DNA of 64,000 nucleotides from Acididesulfobacillus acetoxydans (GTDB taxonomy: Bacteria; Bacillota; Desulfitobacteriia; Desulfitobacteriales; Desulfitobacteriaceae), in assembly GCF_900016645.1 (NCBI RefSeq), contig NZ_CDGJ01000032.1; one strand, 5' to 3'. Both the position numbers and the translations under genes were made by a program. Of this stretch, positions 9,171 to 17,730 are shown in pieces. The notes beneath the pieces are model-generated. The model ran no database searches. It saw only the letters and a program-made list of their open reading frames with translations, and was not told where the DNA came from. Numbering within the stretch: the first letter of the stretch is position 1; the number at the start of each line of letters is the position of its first letter.

Positions 9171-10744
9171 TGGCATCCGGTCAGGCGAGACGCATGGGCA
9201 AGGACAAACTGGCGCTGCCTTGGGGAGACTCGACGGTTCTGCAACATACTTTAAGTTCCGTTCTGCTGGCGGGTGCGCGTTTACGGGAAGAAAGGCCGGG
9301 CGGGACAGCAAGGCCGGTCGAGATTCTGGTGATAGCCCGGGAGCCGATGGAACGTTACCTCTCGGACTGTCTCTTGAGGAAGTTTCTGGGCGAGGGAGGA
9401 GTCTGGTGCCTGGATCCCGCAGCCCGGCCTTTGTCCGTGACCATTAAGCAGGGGTTGCGGGGGTTGACGGAAGCGGTGAGCGGAATTTCCTTTCTGCCGG
9501 CGGATCAGGTGGGGCTGGAGAGCGCAACGCTGACGCGGCTCCTGGCCTGTTTTTTGGCAACAGAACCGGATTTCGTGGTTCCTCTGGCGGGAGGCCCCGG
9601 TTCACCCGTCGTCTTTCACCGCCGCTATCTGCCCGAACTGGCGGCTCTGGAAGGGGAAGAGGGAGGAAAGAAAGTCCTGAACCGGCACAGGGATAAATGG
9701 AGCGTATTTCCGGTAGCAGAAGAGTTTTTCACGGATATCGATACACCGGAACAATATGAACGTCTGCGCCGCTTGGCGACCCGAAAAATGCACCCGGAGA
9801 ATGCCCGTACTGCGGAGGGAGGTCGGTGCGCTGCCAAGGTGTTTCCTTGGCCGAGTGTTCCGCCTTGCGGGATTAAGAATGTCAATCAGGAAAGAGCGGG
9901 GGAGAAAATAATGATAGGAAGCCGTGTGGCCGAAAGTCGGATCGTTCTCATCCGGGGAGCGGGGGAACTGGGGTCTGGAGTTGGCTGGGTTCTTACCCGG
10001 GCGGGATACCGGGTTGTCATGACAGAAGTGGAAAAGCCGTTGATGGTGCGCTGGCCGGTCAGCTTCGGAACCGTAATGGCTGAAGGATACTGGCAGGTCG
10101 AAGGGGTGGCGGGCCGGAGGATTGAACAGGCGGCGCAGTGCGAAGAAGCCTGGAAACGGGGCGAGATTCCCGTCCTTGCCGATCCGGAGTTGCGGCAGTT
10201 GTCTCAACTCAGACCCGACGTACTGGTCGATGCGATTTTGGCCAAACGCAATACGGGAACCAAGCGGAATATGGCGTCCCTGACGATCGGATTGGGGCCG
10301 GGTTTCACTGCCGGTGAGGATGTCGATCAGGTGGTGGAAACCAATCGGGGGCACAATCTCGGGCGCGTGATTCATCAGGGGCCAGCCGAAGCCAACACAG
10401 GCATACCCGGAAATACCGCGGGCTATACTTGGGAGCGTGTGCTCTATTCGGGGACGGCGGGAGTCTTTAAAGCTCTGCGCTCCATCGGAGACGCGGTAAA
10501 TGAAGGAGATGTTTTGGCAGAAATCCGGGGTATCTCCGGAGCGGAGAGCATCCTCTCCCCGCTGAGCGGCACACTCAGGGGTTTGCTCAGGACGGGGACG
10601 CCGGTAGGGGCTCACGTGAAAGTTGGCGATGTCGATCCGCGCGGGCGGAAAGAGTACTGTACGACTATTTCGGATAAAGCGCGCTCAGTCGGCGGCGGGG
10701 TGTTGCTCGCTATCTTGGAGTGGGAGCGCCTGTACTTGGGGTAG
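9152..10744 (+). CDS. MobA-like nucleotidyltransferase fused to YqeB (selenium-dependent Mo-hydroxylase maturation)
   Basis: A 530-residue two-domain protein. Residues about 1-215 are a MobA/MocA-type nucleotidyltransferase: ASGQARRMGKDKLALPWG at the start binds the nucleotide, and the PADQVG segment is the usual metal-binding region. A poorly conserved, polar linker follows to about residue 250. The rest matches YqeB (RGAGELGSGVGWVLTRAGY, then the VDAILAKRN and TNRGHNLGRVI motifs). In most genomes these are separate neighbouring genes; here they are one frame. With YqeC upstream, the pair should process the molybdenum cofactor of a selenium-dependent hydroxylase. Start is a GTG at 9152 inside the end of yqeC. 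Confidence 0.85.
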   Translation: MVRLVVMASGQARRMGKDKLALPWGDSTVLQHTLSSVLLAGARLREERPGGTARPVEILVIAREPMERYLSDCLLRKFLGEGGVWCLDPAARPLSVTIKQGLRGLTEAVSGISFLPADQVGLESATLTRLLACFLATEPDFVVPLAGGPGSPVVFHRRYLPELAALEGEEGGKKVLNRHRDKWSVFPVAEEFFTDIDTPEQYERLRRLATRKMHPENARTAEGGRCAAKVFPWPSVPPCGIKNVNQERAGEKIMIGSRVAESRIVLIRGAGELGSGVGWVLTRAGYRVVMTEVEKPLMVRWPVSFGTVMAEGYWQVEGVAGRRIEQAAQCEEAWKRGEIPVLADPELRQLSQLRPDVLVDAILAKRNTGTKRNMASLTIGLGPGFTAGEDVDQVVETNRGHNLGRVIHQGPAEANTGIPGNTAGYTWERVLYSGTAGVFKALRSIGDAVNEGDVLAEIRGISGAESILSPLSGTLRGLLRTGTPVGAHVKVGDVDPRGRKEYCTTISDKARSVGGGVLLAILEWERLYLG

Positions 10745-10754
10745 CCGAATCTTT

Positions 10755-11059
10755 ATGCAATACAAGATTCCGAGTCGAGAGGATATAGGCCGGGTCCGGG
10801 TCGCTTTTGAAGAAAGCTGTGAGCCTACGGGTCCCTTTAGAGCCAAGTCGACCGGCGAGGTGGTTATCAACTCCAGCCGGCGAAGCGCTCACGCGGTGTA
10901 TAATGCGGTCGGGGTGCGTGTGACCAAGAGGTTTAGCCGCATGCCCCTGGCTTTAGCCAGGCTTTAGCCATGGGGAGATTCAGTGAACTGCCCATCACGG
11001 CAAAGAAGGTGTTTATGGGCGTGCGGGAGATCAAAAGCGCGGAATCAGGCGGGGTCTGA
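10755..11059 (+). pseudogene. Remnant of the C-terminus of a xanthine dehydrogenase-type Mo subunit
   Basis: The frame from 10755 reads YKIPS..DI..V.V then PTGPFRAKSTGE and HAVYNAVGVRV, the usual end of the molybdenum-binding subunit of xanthine dehydrogenases (normally PTGPFGAKGVGE and AIYNAVGVRI). The frame stops at 10967, and the expected final helix (FSELPITAKKVFMGVREI) resumes in a frame starting at 10970 and ending at 11059. Between them lies a short insertion containing inverted halves (CCCCTGGCT and AGCCATGGGG). The N-terminal bulk of the enzyme is missing. It fits the yqeBC neighbours, whose substrate enzyme would be just such a hydroxylase. Confidence 0.75.
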
Positions 11060-11210
11060 GAAAAACCGCGTAGCCTGAGGAAAATCCGTGGGGTGGTGCG
11101 AGACTACGAAGGGCTTGAGAAAAGTTAGGAGGGGTCTGAGCCTGGCTCGCATAAATAACGGGTATCCCGGAAACAATTTCTCCAAATGAGAATGCGAGGA
11201 GAGATTGGTT

Positions 11211-11564
11211 ATGGATGACTATTTTGACAATGCCGACGCAATCGAAAAAAATCTGAGATATTTCACGGAACGGCACGGAGAGATATACCGGGCTTACGAA
11301 GAATACGGTCGTTTGGTGCACGAACAGGGAGGGCCCCTCTCTCCCAAGACATGCTGGCTCATCAAAGTAGCCTTGTCGACTGCCTCTCTGCATGTCTACG
11401 CTTTAAAGACTCATATTCTTAAGGCCTTGAAGAGCGGCTGCAGCCGAGAGGAAATCGAGCACTCGATCCTTCTCGTAGCCCCCAGCGCAGGCTTTCCTAA
11501 AACGATGACGGGTCTTTTGGTGTTCAGGGAGACGATGGAGGAATTCGGCCAGGCGGAGGAGTGA
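11211..11564 (+). CDS. Carboxymuconolactone decarboxylase/AhpD-fold protein without the Cys pair
   Basis: A 117-residue helical protein of the CMD/AhpD fold, recognised from the helix-turn KTHILKALKSGCSREEIEHSILL. AhpD-type members carry a CxxC ahead of the conserved His; here the equivalent place reads SLHVYALKTH with no cysteine, so a peroxidase-reductase role is unlikely. ATG at 11211 follows GAGGAGA by 8 nt; an in-frame TTG at 11205 is less likely. Function unknown. Confidence 0.7.
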   Translation: MDDYFDNADAIEKNLRYFTERHGEIYRAYEEYGRLVHEQGGPLSPKTCWLIKVALSTASLHVYALKTHILKALKSGCSREEIEHSILLVAPSAGFPKTMTGLLVFRETMEEFGQAEE

Positions 11565-11614
11565 ATACCGGGATATGAACCAAAATATGCTTTGACGCCC
11601 GCAGTCAACCGGAG

Positions 11615-11690
11615 GCGCGGCTTAACGCCGCACCGCCTGCGTGCGCGGAGGCTCCTTAATTCGGACGGTCCCCTCAGCCCGTGCAAAATA
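11615..11690. repeat. GC-rich imperfect repeat, copy 1
   Basis: About 75 bp shared with 14799-14880. The most conserved core is GCACCGCCTGCGTGCGCGGA, flanked by GCGGCTYAA on the left and GCTCCT-AA-T-GGACGGT on the right. Both copies are intergenic. The core is partly self-complementary, so it may be a small REP/MITE-like element. Confidence 0.6.
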
Positions 11691-11735
11691 GTTGCAATAT
11701 ACGCAAAATAGGAAAGAGATGGGGTCTTGGAGCTC

Positions 11736-11764
11736 TTGACGGAACTAATGTTCCCGGATATAAT
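11736..11764 (+). promoter_or_regulatory. Sigma-A-type promoter of the coiled-coil gene
   Basis: TTGACG (11736-11741), a 17-bp spacer and a perfect TATAAT (11759-11764). It reads into the gene at 11845. Confidence 0.75.
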
Positions 11765-11844
11765 TGGTTAAAGGAAAGTCTTTGTATTTCTAAGGACGTC
11801 TAAGGAGTACGGGAATGCAAGCACGGAAGTGAGGTGAGCGGGGG

Positions 11845-12156
11845 ATGACCGATCTGCAGGTAATTCTGGACAAGCTTCAAGAAATGACTTCCGACATGAA
11901 AGACATTAAGGCAGACGTAGCAGAACTCAAAACGGACGTAGCAGAACTCAAAACGGACGTAGCGGAACTTAAAACCCGGCAGGACAAAGCGGAGAAAAGA
12001 CTGGAAGCTATTTTTGAACAGACGGCAGGACTTATGGAGTTTAGGCAGACGACTGAGAAGATCCTAGGACAGATTCTCGAACAGCAGGTCTCTTTGGTGC
12101 ACATTGTCGGTGAACATGAAGTTTATATTCGGACGTTGCAGCGGCGAATCGTTTAA
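11845..12156 (+). CDS. Coiled-coil protein with heptad repeats, function unknown
   Basis: A 103-residue cytoplasmic protein. Residues about 20-45 contain three successive copies of a DVAELKT heptad, and the whole sequence is predicted long-helix coiled coil with no membrane segment. Similar small proteins (often with variable numbers of such heptads) are frequent in Firmicutes and lack a defined role. The three heptad codings are nearly identical at the DNA level, so copy number may vary between strains. GAGGTGAGCGGGGG precedes the ATG, and a strong promoter lies about 80 bp upstream. Confidence 0.7.
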   Translation: MTDLQVILDKLQEMTSDMKDIKADVAELKTDVAELKTDVAELKTRQDKAEKRLEAIFEQTAGLMEFRQTTEKILGQILEQQVSLVHIVGEHEVYIRTLQRRIV

Positions 12157-12187
12157 ATTTCGACAAGGGTGAATGCAACATGGCAAC

Positions 12188-12341
12188 TGAAAGTGGCTCG
12201 TCAACATGAAAAGGCAGCCAATCAGCGCCAAGATTTGCTTCACAAGTTTTTCCAAAACTCATCCACGAAAATCAAGTGGTGTGCATTGAGGATCTATTGG
12301 TGAAAAACCTTGTCAGAAACAGAGGACTGGTCAAATCCTTG
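12188..12341 (+). pseudogene. TnpB (IS200/IS605 OrfB) fragment
   Basis: Translating with one frameshift near 12246 gives KVARQHEKAANQRQDLLHK then IHENQVVCIEDLLVKNLV and RNRGLVKS, which is the middle of TnpB proteins (family pattern HEKIANQRKDFLHKLS then IIREN..ICIEDL.VKGM..N..LAKSI). Both ends are missing. It is directly abutted by an integrase fragment. Evidence is motif similarity only. Confidence 0.75.
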
Positions 12342-12448
12342 AGGCATTCATTGCAACTCACTTGCTCGAAGCGGGGACTGATCTAAGATATATCCAGGAA
12401 CTCCTAGGACACAAAAATTCCAAGACCACAGAAAAAGATTATAGATAG
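12342..12448 (+). pseudogene. Tyrosine recombinase (phage integrase) C-terminal fragment
   Basis: The frame reads ATHLLEAGTDLRYIQELLGH and then KNSKTTEKDY before a TAG at 12446. This is the canonical end of the catalytic domain of XerC/D-like recombinases (HSFATHLLEAGTDLRYIQ... with the His-x-x-Arg region just before). One missing base separates it from the preceding RHS. The catalytic Tyr region is cut short or altered. Confidence 0.75.
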
Positions 12449-12627
12449 ACATGGTGGCAGAAGAGCAAGAGGAAGGTATCGGAAGACATTCTTGTAAAAG
12501 AAGGCAAGGTCCAGTGCGTCGCCCTGAGTTCCCGGTGTCTTGGTTCGAGCTATAAGCGTGAATGCTGAGCAACAGAGAAGTGGTAAATATCACAACTCTG
12601 AGATGTAATAATCTTGGGGTGATTAGC

Positions 12628-12825
12628 GTGATTGTTGCGAGGGAGCATGTCAAGGCCCTTGTCGATCGGTTGAGCGATGAACAGGTTAAGGCCTTATGGA
12701 TTTTCTTGAACGCCATGGTCTGGCCGGAGGTTGAGATTTCCTCGGAAGATGAGGCGGACATCAAAGAAGGTCTGGCCGATCTAGAGGCCGGCCGGAAGGT
12801 GCGTGCCGAAGATGCCTGGAAGTAG
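12628..12825 (+). CDS. Antitoxin-like protein of a RelE/ParE-type pair
   Basis: A 65-residue acidic protein ending in ADIKEGLADLEAGRKVRAED, the tail that in many Firmicute antitoxins wraps around a RelE/ParE-type toxin. The GTG at 12628 is preceded by GGGGTG; the open frame extends upstream to 12562 without a signal. A broken toxin frame follows 1 bp after its stop, confirming the pair arrangement. Confidence 0.65.
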   Translation: MIVAREHVKALVDRLSDEQVKALWIFLNAMVWPEVEISSEDEADIKEGLADLEAGRKVRAEDAWK

Positions 12826-12826
12826 C

Positions 12827-13077
12827 TTGGAATTTAGAGTGTTCCTTTCTGTAAAGGCTCTTAAGCAACTCAAGTCACTGACCTAACGGTTCAAAAGCGA
12901 GTAAAAGTAGCCGTGAAGAAGTTGGAAGTGTTTCCACCTGCTACGGAAATCGGTAAAGTCAAGGCACGTCCGGGTGAATTCAAGTTACGAGTTGGTCAAC
13001 AAACAGTTGGGGACTGCTTGACAGCGCGCCAAGCACGTGATAGTTTAATAGTGAACTGTATATTCTTCGTTAGGTGA
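12827..13077 (+). pseudogene. Frameshifted RelE/ParE-type toxin
   Basis: Starts TTGGAATTTAGAGTG (LEFRVFLSVKALKQLKSL), then hits a stop near 12884. The remainder is recovered in another frame from about 12898: RVKVAVKKLEVF, then GKVKARPGEFKLRVG, the typical toxin sequence in which PGEFKLRVGDYRV leads to the C-terminal catalytic strand. After VGQ the match is lost, so the end is degenerate too. The toxin is very probably inactive while the antitoxin is intact. Confidence 0.6.
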
Positions 13078-13254
13078 GGCTTCTGCATAGAGCATACGCC
13101 ACTGCCCAGAAATGTCGAGAGACGCTAATGGGTTAACAGGTATTACCGGCATAAGGTTTTACTTAATGTGGCTGGGTGTAACCCTAGCTGTGTACGTGCC
13201 AAAACTCAGACGAGTGGAGAAAGGCGTATGAACATAAATGGTTTGAGACGTTAC

Positions 13255-13286
13255 AGTCGGCCTTTCCAATGAGGGTCGGCTTTTTT
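13255..13286 (+). terminator. Rho-independent terminator
   Basis: AGTCGGCC (13255-13262) pairs with GGTCGGCT (13274-13281) with two G-U pairs, followed by six T. It ends whatever is transcribed from the decayed region, or could terminate a leader ahead of the Nramp gene. I recognise no known riboswitch in 13078-13290. Confidence 0.65.
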
Positions 13287-13376
13287 CCGTTTGCGTCATC
13301 TCTGTCCCAACTCGTTTCTTCAGACTCTTTTTTCCGCTTTTTTCTCCTTTTCTCACTGTGTCAGGCGGGTGGGCGA

Positions 13377-13393
13377 GGGGAATAGTATACCCC
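13377..13393. promoter_or_regulatory. 17-bp palindromic site ahead of the first Nramp gene
   Basis: GGGGAATAGTATACCCC is a near-perfect palindrome (GGGGWATASTATWCCCC) about 50 bp before the start codon. Its position fits a metal-responsive operator. The regulator is unknown. Confidence 0.4.
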
Positions 13394-13444
13394 GAAGGTC
13401 TATTTTGCGACGAAGGTGGTTTTAGCAACAAATAGAAGGAAGTG

Positions 13445-14701
13445 ATGAAAGTGTGGAAGGAAAAATTCAACTGGCGTAACATTCTCATTTTCTTATCGAT
13501 CATCGGACCGGGGATTATTACGGCCAACGTGGATAACGATGCGGGTGGGATCACGACCTATTCGGTGGCCGGCGCTCATTTCGGCTTTAAGTTTCTCTGG
13601 GTGTTCATTCCCATGACTTTGGCCCTGATTGTGGTGCAGGAAATGAGTGCCCGTATGGGAGCCATTACGGGCAAAGGTTTGGCCGATTTGATCCGAGAGA
13701 ACTTCGGTGTTCGTTTGACCCTCTTTATTCTGGCAGGTTTGCTCATCGCCGATGTTGGCAACACGGTCTCGGAGTTTGCCGGCGTCGCTTCCAGCGGGGA
13801 TATTTTCGGGTTAAGCAAGTACATCGTGGTACCTGTATCCGGGCTGGTCGTCTGGCTCCTGGTTGTCAAAGGGACCTACCGAAGGGTGGAAAAGATATTT
13901 CTTATCGCCAGTGCCCTCTACATTACTTACATCTTCGCCGGATTTTTGGCCCGTCCGAATTGGGGACAGGTGGCCAGGGCCACCTTTATACCGAGTTTCA
14001 GTACGGACTCCGCTTATATCGCGATGTTTGTCGGGCTGGTCGGGACCACGATAGCGCCCTGGATGCAGTTTTACATCCAGTCTTCGGTGGTTGAAAAAGG
14101 GATTACGGCAAAAGAGTACAAATACTCGCGCCTGGATGTGATTTTCGGCTGTTTCATGACGGATATTGTGGCCGTCTTCATCGTTGTGGCTTGTGCCGCA
14201 ACCCTGTATAAATCCGGAATTGTCATCAGTGACGCCCAGCATGCGGCCATCGCCTTGCGTCCACTGGCCGGGCAGTATGCGTCTGTTCTCTTTGCCCTGG
14301 GTTTGTTCGATGCTTCGATCTTTTCCGCTACTATTCTGCCGCTGGCCACGGCCTACTACGTGTGCGAGGCTTTAGGCTTTGAAGCCGGGGTGGATAAATC
14401 ATTCAAGGAAGCGCCCCAGTTTTATACTCTTTACACCATCATCATTATTCTCGGCGTTGCCATTATCCTGGTTCCCAAGGCGCCGCTGGTGCCCATCATG
14501 CTCTGGTCACAAGTTATCAACGGGATTTTGCTGCCTTTTGTCCTGGTATTCATGCTTTTCCTTATCAACAACCGGAAATTGATGGGTTCTTATACAAACT
14601 CCAAGTTATTTAACGGCGTGGCCTGGAGCACAACGGTTATCATGATCGGTTTGACTCTCCTTTTGGTCGTATCCTCTCTCTTTCCGACTGTATTTGGCTG
14701 A
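13445..14701 (+). CDS. Nramp-superfamily metal transporter, divergent site
   Basis: Membrane protein of 418 residues with about 11 hydrophobic segments. The fold is recognisable from GPGIITANVDNDAGGITTYS (helix 1 metal site) and IAPWMQFYIQSSVVEKG (helix 6). Classical Nramp importers carry DPGN in helix 1 and MPHN in helix 6; here these read DNDAGG and APWM, so both the Asn and the metal-selecting Met are gone. Related divergent members handle Mg2+ or have lost transition-metal preference, so the ion cannot be assumed to be Mn2+ or Fe2+. ATG at 13445 follows AAGGAAG. A paralogue at 25072 keeps the helix-6 Met. Confidence 0.8.
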   Translation: MKVWKEKFNWRNILIFLSIIGPGIITANVDNDAGGITTYSVAGAHFGFKFLWVFIPMTLALIVVQEMSARMGAITGKGLADLIRENFGVRLTLFILAGLLIADVGNTVSEFAGVASSGDIFGLSKYIVVPVSGLVVWLLVVKGTYRRVEKIFLIASALYITYIFAGFLARPNWGQVARATFIPSFSTDSAYIAMFVGLVGTTIAPWMQFYIQSSVVEKGITAKEYKYSRLDVIFGCFMTDIVAVFIVVACAATLYKSGIVISDAQHAAIALRPLAGQYASVLFALGLFDASIFSATILPLATAYYVCEALGFEAGVDKSFKEAPQFYTLYTIIIILGVAIILVPKAPLVPIMLWSQVINGILLPFVLVFMLFLINNRKLMGSYTNSKLFNGVAWSTTVIMIGLTLLLVVSSLFPTVFG

Positions 14702-14798
14702 CTGCTTTGCCTTTCTTCTGGGGATTTTCACGCCTGTGCCCGCATTCTTTATGCCCGATTCATCCAATATAATAGGGTATTATGCTATTATAAGTATA

Positions 14799-14880
14799 GA
14801 GGCGGCTCAAGCTGCACCGCCTGCGTGCGCGGACGCTCCTCAACTTGGACGGTTGGACGGTTCGCTGAGCCTGTGCAGCC
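14799..14880. repeat. GC-rich imperfect repeat, copy 2
   Basis: Second copy of the element at 11615-11690, sharing GCACCGCCTGCGTGCGCGGA. It lies in the roughly 310-bp gap between the Nramp gene and kdpD. That gap also has several AT-rich -10-like hexamers near 14765-14795 but no convincing full promoter. Confidence 0.6.
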
Positions 14881-15012
14881 TGGTAACTATTTTCCTGCTT
14901 TGCCGGCTGTACTTTTGCGGCGGGCGGACTTGGGGATTGTAACAGTAACGACTGCCGCTGGGGTTCTCTACTTCTTGCCGGCGGATGCTTGGGGTTGAGG
15001 AGATGAAAGACA

Positions 15013-17730
15013 ATGGTGGAAGACAGGCGGGCTGACCCCGATGATCTTCTGGCAGGGATCAAAGAAGAGAACGGAGGGCGGCTGACCGTCTTTCTTGGGG
15101 CAGCGGCCGGTGTCGGGAAAACCTATGCCATGTTGGAGGCGGCCAGGGAGAAACTGGCTGAAGGAGTTGAAATGGTTGCCGGTTGGGTTGAGCCTCATGC
15201 ACGGCCGGAAACCTTGGCTTTGTTGGCAGGACTGCCTTCTGTTCCGCCGCGCACTTTAGAGTACCGGGGGAAAACGCTGGTTGAAATGGACTTAGATGCC
15301 ATATTGAAACGCCGTCCGAAATTGGTTTTGGTGGATGAACTGGCCCATACCAACGCTCCGGGCGCCAGGCATATGAAGCGGTATCAGGATGTGGAAGAAC
15401 TGCTTGCCGCCGGTATTGACGTTTATACGACTTTAAACGTACAGCATGTGGAAAGTTTTAAAGACATCGTGGCCCAAATCACGGGGGTGAAAGTGCGGGA
15501 ATCCGTGCCTGATCAGGTATTAGAGAAAGCCCGTCTTCAACTTGTCGACATTCCCCCCGAAGAACTGATCCAACGTCTGCAGGAAGGAAAGGTCTACGTG
15601 CCCGACCAGGCGGTTCGGGCTATCAAGAATTTTTTCCGCCCGGGCAATATCAATGCCCTGCGGGAGTTATCCATGCGCTTTACGGCCCAGCGGGTTGACC
15701 GCCAGCTGGAAACTTACATGAGGGCCCACGGTATTGCGGGCCCTTGGCCGGCCGGGGAAAGGGTGATGGTCTGCATCAGTCCGAGCCCTTTCTCCGAAAG
15801 GCTAATTCGCTTTGGACGCCGGATTGCGGTGGGGCTGAGAGCCGAACTGCTGGTGGTCTACGTGGAGACCCCCCGGCGTCTGCCCGCGACGGAGAAGGAG
15901 AAGAACCAGCTGGCTAAAAATATGCACTTGGCCCAGGAATTGAACGCGGAGACTATCAGCATCGGCGGCGGGGATGTAGCCGAAGAACTGCTGGAAATCG
16001 CCCGCAGGCGCAACGTGACCCAGATTATTATCGGCAAGCCCGGCAAGTACGGTTTCTTGGACCGTTTACAGGGCTCAGTGATTGACAAGGTGGTCCGGCG
16101 CAGCCAGAATGTCAGCGTCCATGTCATTCCCGGAGATCTGGGCGCGAAGGAAGAGCCTGTCTGCACCCGTCCCCGGAAACGCCAGCCTTCTTTTCCTCTC
16201 GGGCGCTACCTGGGAGTGCTCCTGCTTATGTTCTTGGTCACTTTAACCGGACACTGGCTGGAACCGGCGTTCGGCGTGGTCAATATTGCTATGCTCTATT
16301 TGCTCCCGGTCTTATTTGCGGCCGTGAAATGGGGGTTTAAGCCGGCTATCGCCGCTTCCGCCCTCGGACTCATGGCTTTTGATTTCTTCTTCATCCCGCC
16401 GACTCTGAGCTTTACGGTCCATGATTTTCGCTACCTAATTACCTTTGCGATTTTTCTCTTAGTGGGACTCTTGACCGGAAAACTTTCCACACGCCTGCGG
16501 GAGCAGGTGAAACACGCCCGCAAACGGGAGATTCGCACGGCGGCTCTCTATGCCCTGAGCCGGGAGATTACGGCGGTTGGAAGTCTGGATCAGGTTTTGC
16601 AGAGCGCGGCGCGCAAAGTTTCGGAAACCATGGAAGGCCAGGTCATCGTGCTGTTGCCGGATGAGAAGGGAGGATTGGTGTTGCGGGCCTGCTCAAACTC
16701 GGAAAACGCCTGCCGCCTTCTCGACGACAATGAACGGGCGGTCGCCACTTGGGTTTTTGAACATGGGGAAATGGCAGGCAAAGGAACGGATACGCTGGGG
16801 GGGTCGAGCGGTTGTTATCTGCCACTGAAAGCCGAACGTCAGACCTGCGGTGTTTTGGGGATTCGGTTCAACAGCCCGGAACGTTATCTCCGGGATGAGC
16901 AGCAACGCCTTTTGGAGGCTTTTTCCGGTTTGGTTGCCGTAGCCGTCACCCGCATTTCCCTGGAAAAGGAAGCCCGGGAAGCCCGGCTTCTCAATGAATC
17001 GGAGAAGCTGCGCACGGCTCTGCTGAATTCCATTTCCCACGACCTGCGCACCCCGTTGGCATCCATGATCGGAGCGGTGTCCAGCCTTCTGGAAGGCGAG
17101 GAGATCTACGGGGTCGAAGCCCGGAGGGATCTGTTGCAGACCATTCATCAGGGAGCGGTGCGTATGAACCGCCTGGTTAATAACATTCTGGATATGGCGC
17201 GTTTGGAAAGCGGGATGCTTCAACTGCATAAAGAATGGTGCGATATCGAGGATATCATCGGCGTGGCCGTGCGGCGGCTGGGTGAACCCCTGCGCACCCG
17301 GGCGCTGCACATTGACCTAGGCCGCGCCGTCCCCCTTATTCACGTGGATTTTGTGCTCATTGAGCAAGTCTTGGTCAATCTGCTGGACAATGCCGTCAAA
17401 TATTCGAAACCGGACAGTGAAATCCTTCTGGCGGTGCGCAACGATGAACGCGAAATGGAAGTCTCCGTGCACGATCAGGGAACCCTCATTCCCGAAAGCG
17501 ACTTGGAGCGCATTTTCGATAAATTTTACCGGATCAATGCGCCGCGCCAAATCAGCGGCACAGGGCTGGGGTTGGCGATTTGCAAAGGGATCATCGATGT
17601 GCACGGAGGAAAAATCGGGGCGAAAAACGAGCGGGACGGGGTGACCGTCAGGTTCGCGCTGCCTCTGGAGAAGGATGCTCCCGGAAAAATTCCTTTGCCC
17701 CAGGGGGTGAGCGCGCGTGGAAATGAGTAA
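15013..17730 (+). CDS. kdpD: Potassium-sensing histidine kinase KdpD
   Basis: Full-length 905-residue KdpD. Order: N-terminal KdpD domain with a P-loop (GAAAGVGKT near residue 30) and DELAHTNAPG; a universal-stress-protein-like domain at about 245-370; four close membrane segments near 390-480; GAF-like region; H-box SISHDLRTPLASMIG with His near 676; ATPase boxes DNAVKYS and GTGLGLAI. KdpD responds to low K+ or osmotic/c-di-AMP cues. GAGGAG precedes the ATG. The end overlaps kdpE by 14 bp. No kdpFABC pump genes are in this window, so the pair is an orphan here. Confidence 0.93.
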   Translation: MVEDRRADPDDLLAGIKEENGGRLTVFLGAAAGVGKTYAMLEAAREKLAEGVEMVAGWVEPHARPETLALLAGLPSVPPRTLEYRGKTLVEMDLDAILKRRPKLVLVDELAHTNAPGARHMKRYQDVEELLAAGIDVYTTLNVQHVESFKDIVAQITGVKVRESVPDQVLEKARLQLVDIPPEELIQRLQEGKVYVPDQAVRAIKNFFRPGNINALRELSMRFTAQRVDRQLETYMRAHGIAGPWPAGERVMVCISPSPFSERLIRFGRRIAVGLRAELLVVYVETPRRLPATEKEKNQLAKNMHLAQELNAETISIGGGDVAEELLEIARRRNVTQIIIGKPGKYGFLDRLQGSVIDKVVRRSQNVSVHVIPGDLGAKEEPVCTRPRKRQPSFPLGRYLGVLLLMFLVTLTGHWLEPAFGVVNIAMLYLLPVLFAAVKWGFKPAIAASALGLMAFDFFFIPPTLSFTVHDFRYLITFAIFLLVGLLTGKLSTRLREQVKHARKREIRTAALYALSREITAVGSLDQVLQSAARKVSETMEGQVIVLLPDEKGGLVLRACSNSENACRLLDDNERAVATWVFEHGEMAGKGTDTLGGSSGCYLPLKAERQTCGVLGIRFNSPERYLRDEQQRLLEAFSGLVAVAVTRISLEKEAREARLLNESEKLRTALLNSISHDLRTPLASMIGAVSSLLEGEEIYGVEARRDLLQTIHQGAVRMNRLVNNILDMARLESGMLQLHKEWCDIEDIIGVAVRRLGEPLRTRALHIDLGRAVPLIHVDFVLIEQVLVNLLDNAVKYSKPDSEILLAVRNDEREMEVSVHDQGTLIPESDLERIFDKFYRINAPRQISGTGLGLAICKGIIDVHGGKIGAKNERDGVTVRFALPLEKDAPGKIPLPQGVSARGNE

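Noticed and set aside
13078..13290. Manganese or magnesium riboswitch ahead of the first Nramp gene
   Set aside because: The yybP-ykoY and M-box cores are not visible; only a terminator and a palindrome can be supported.
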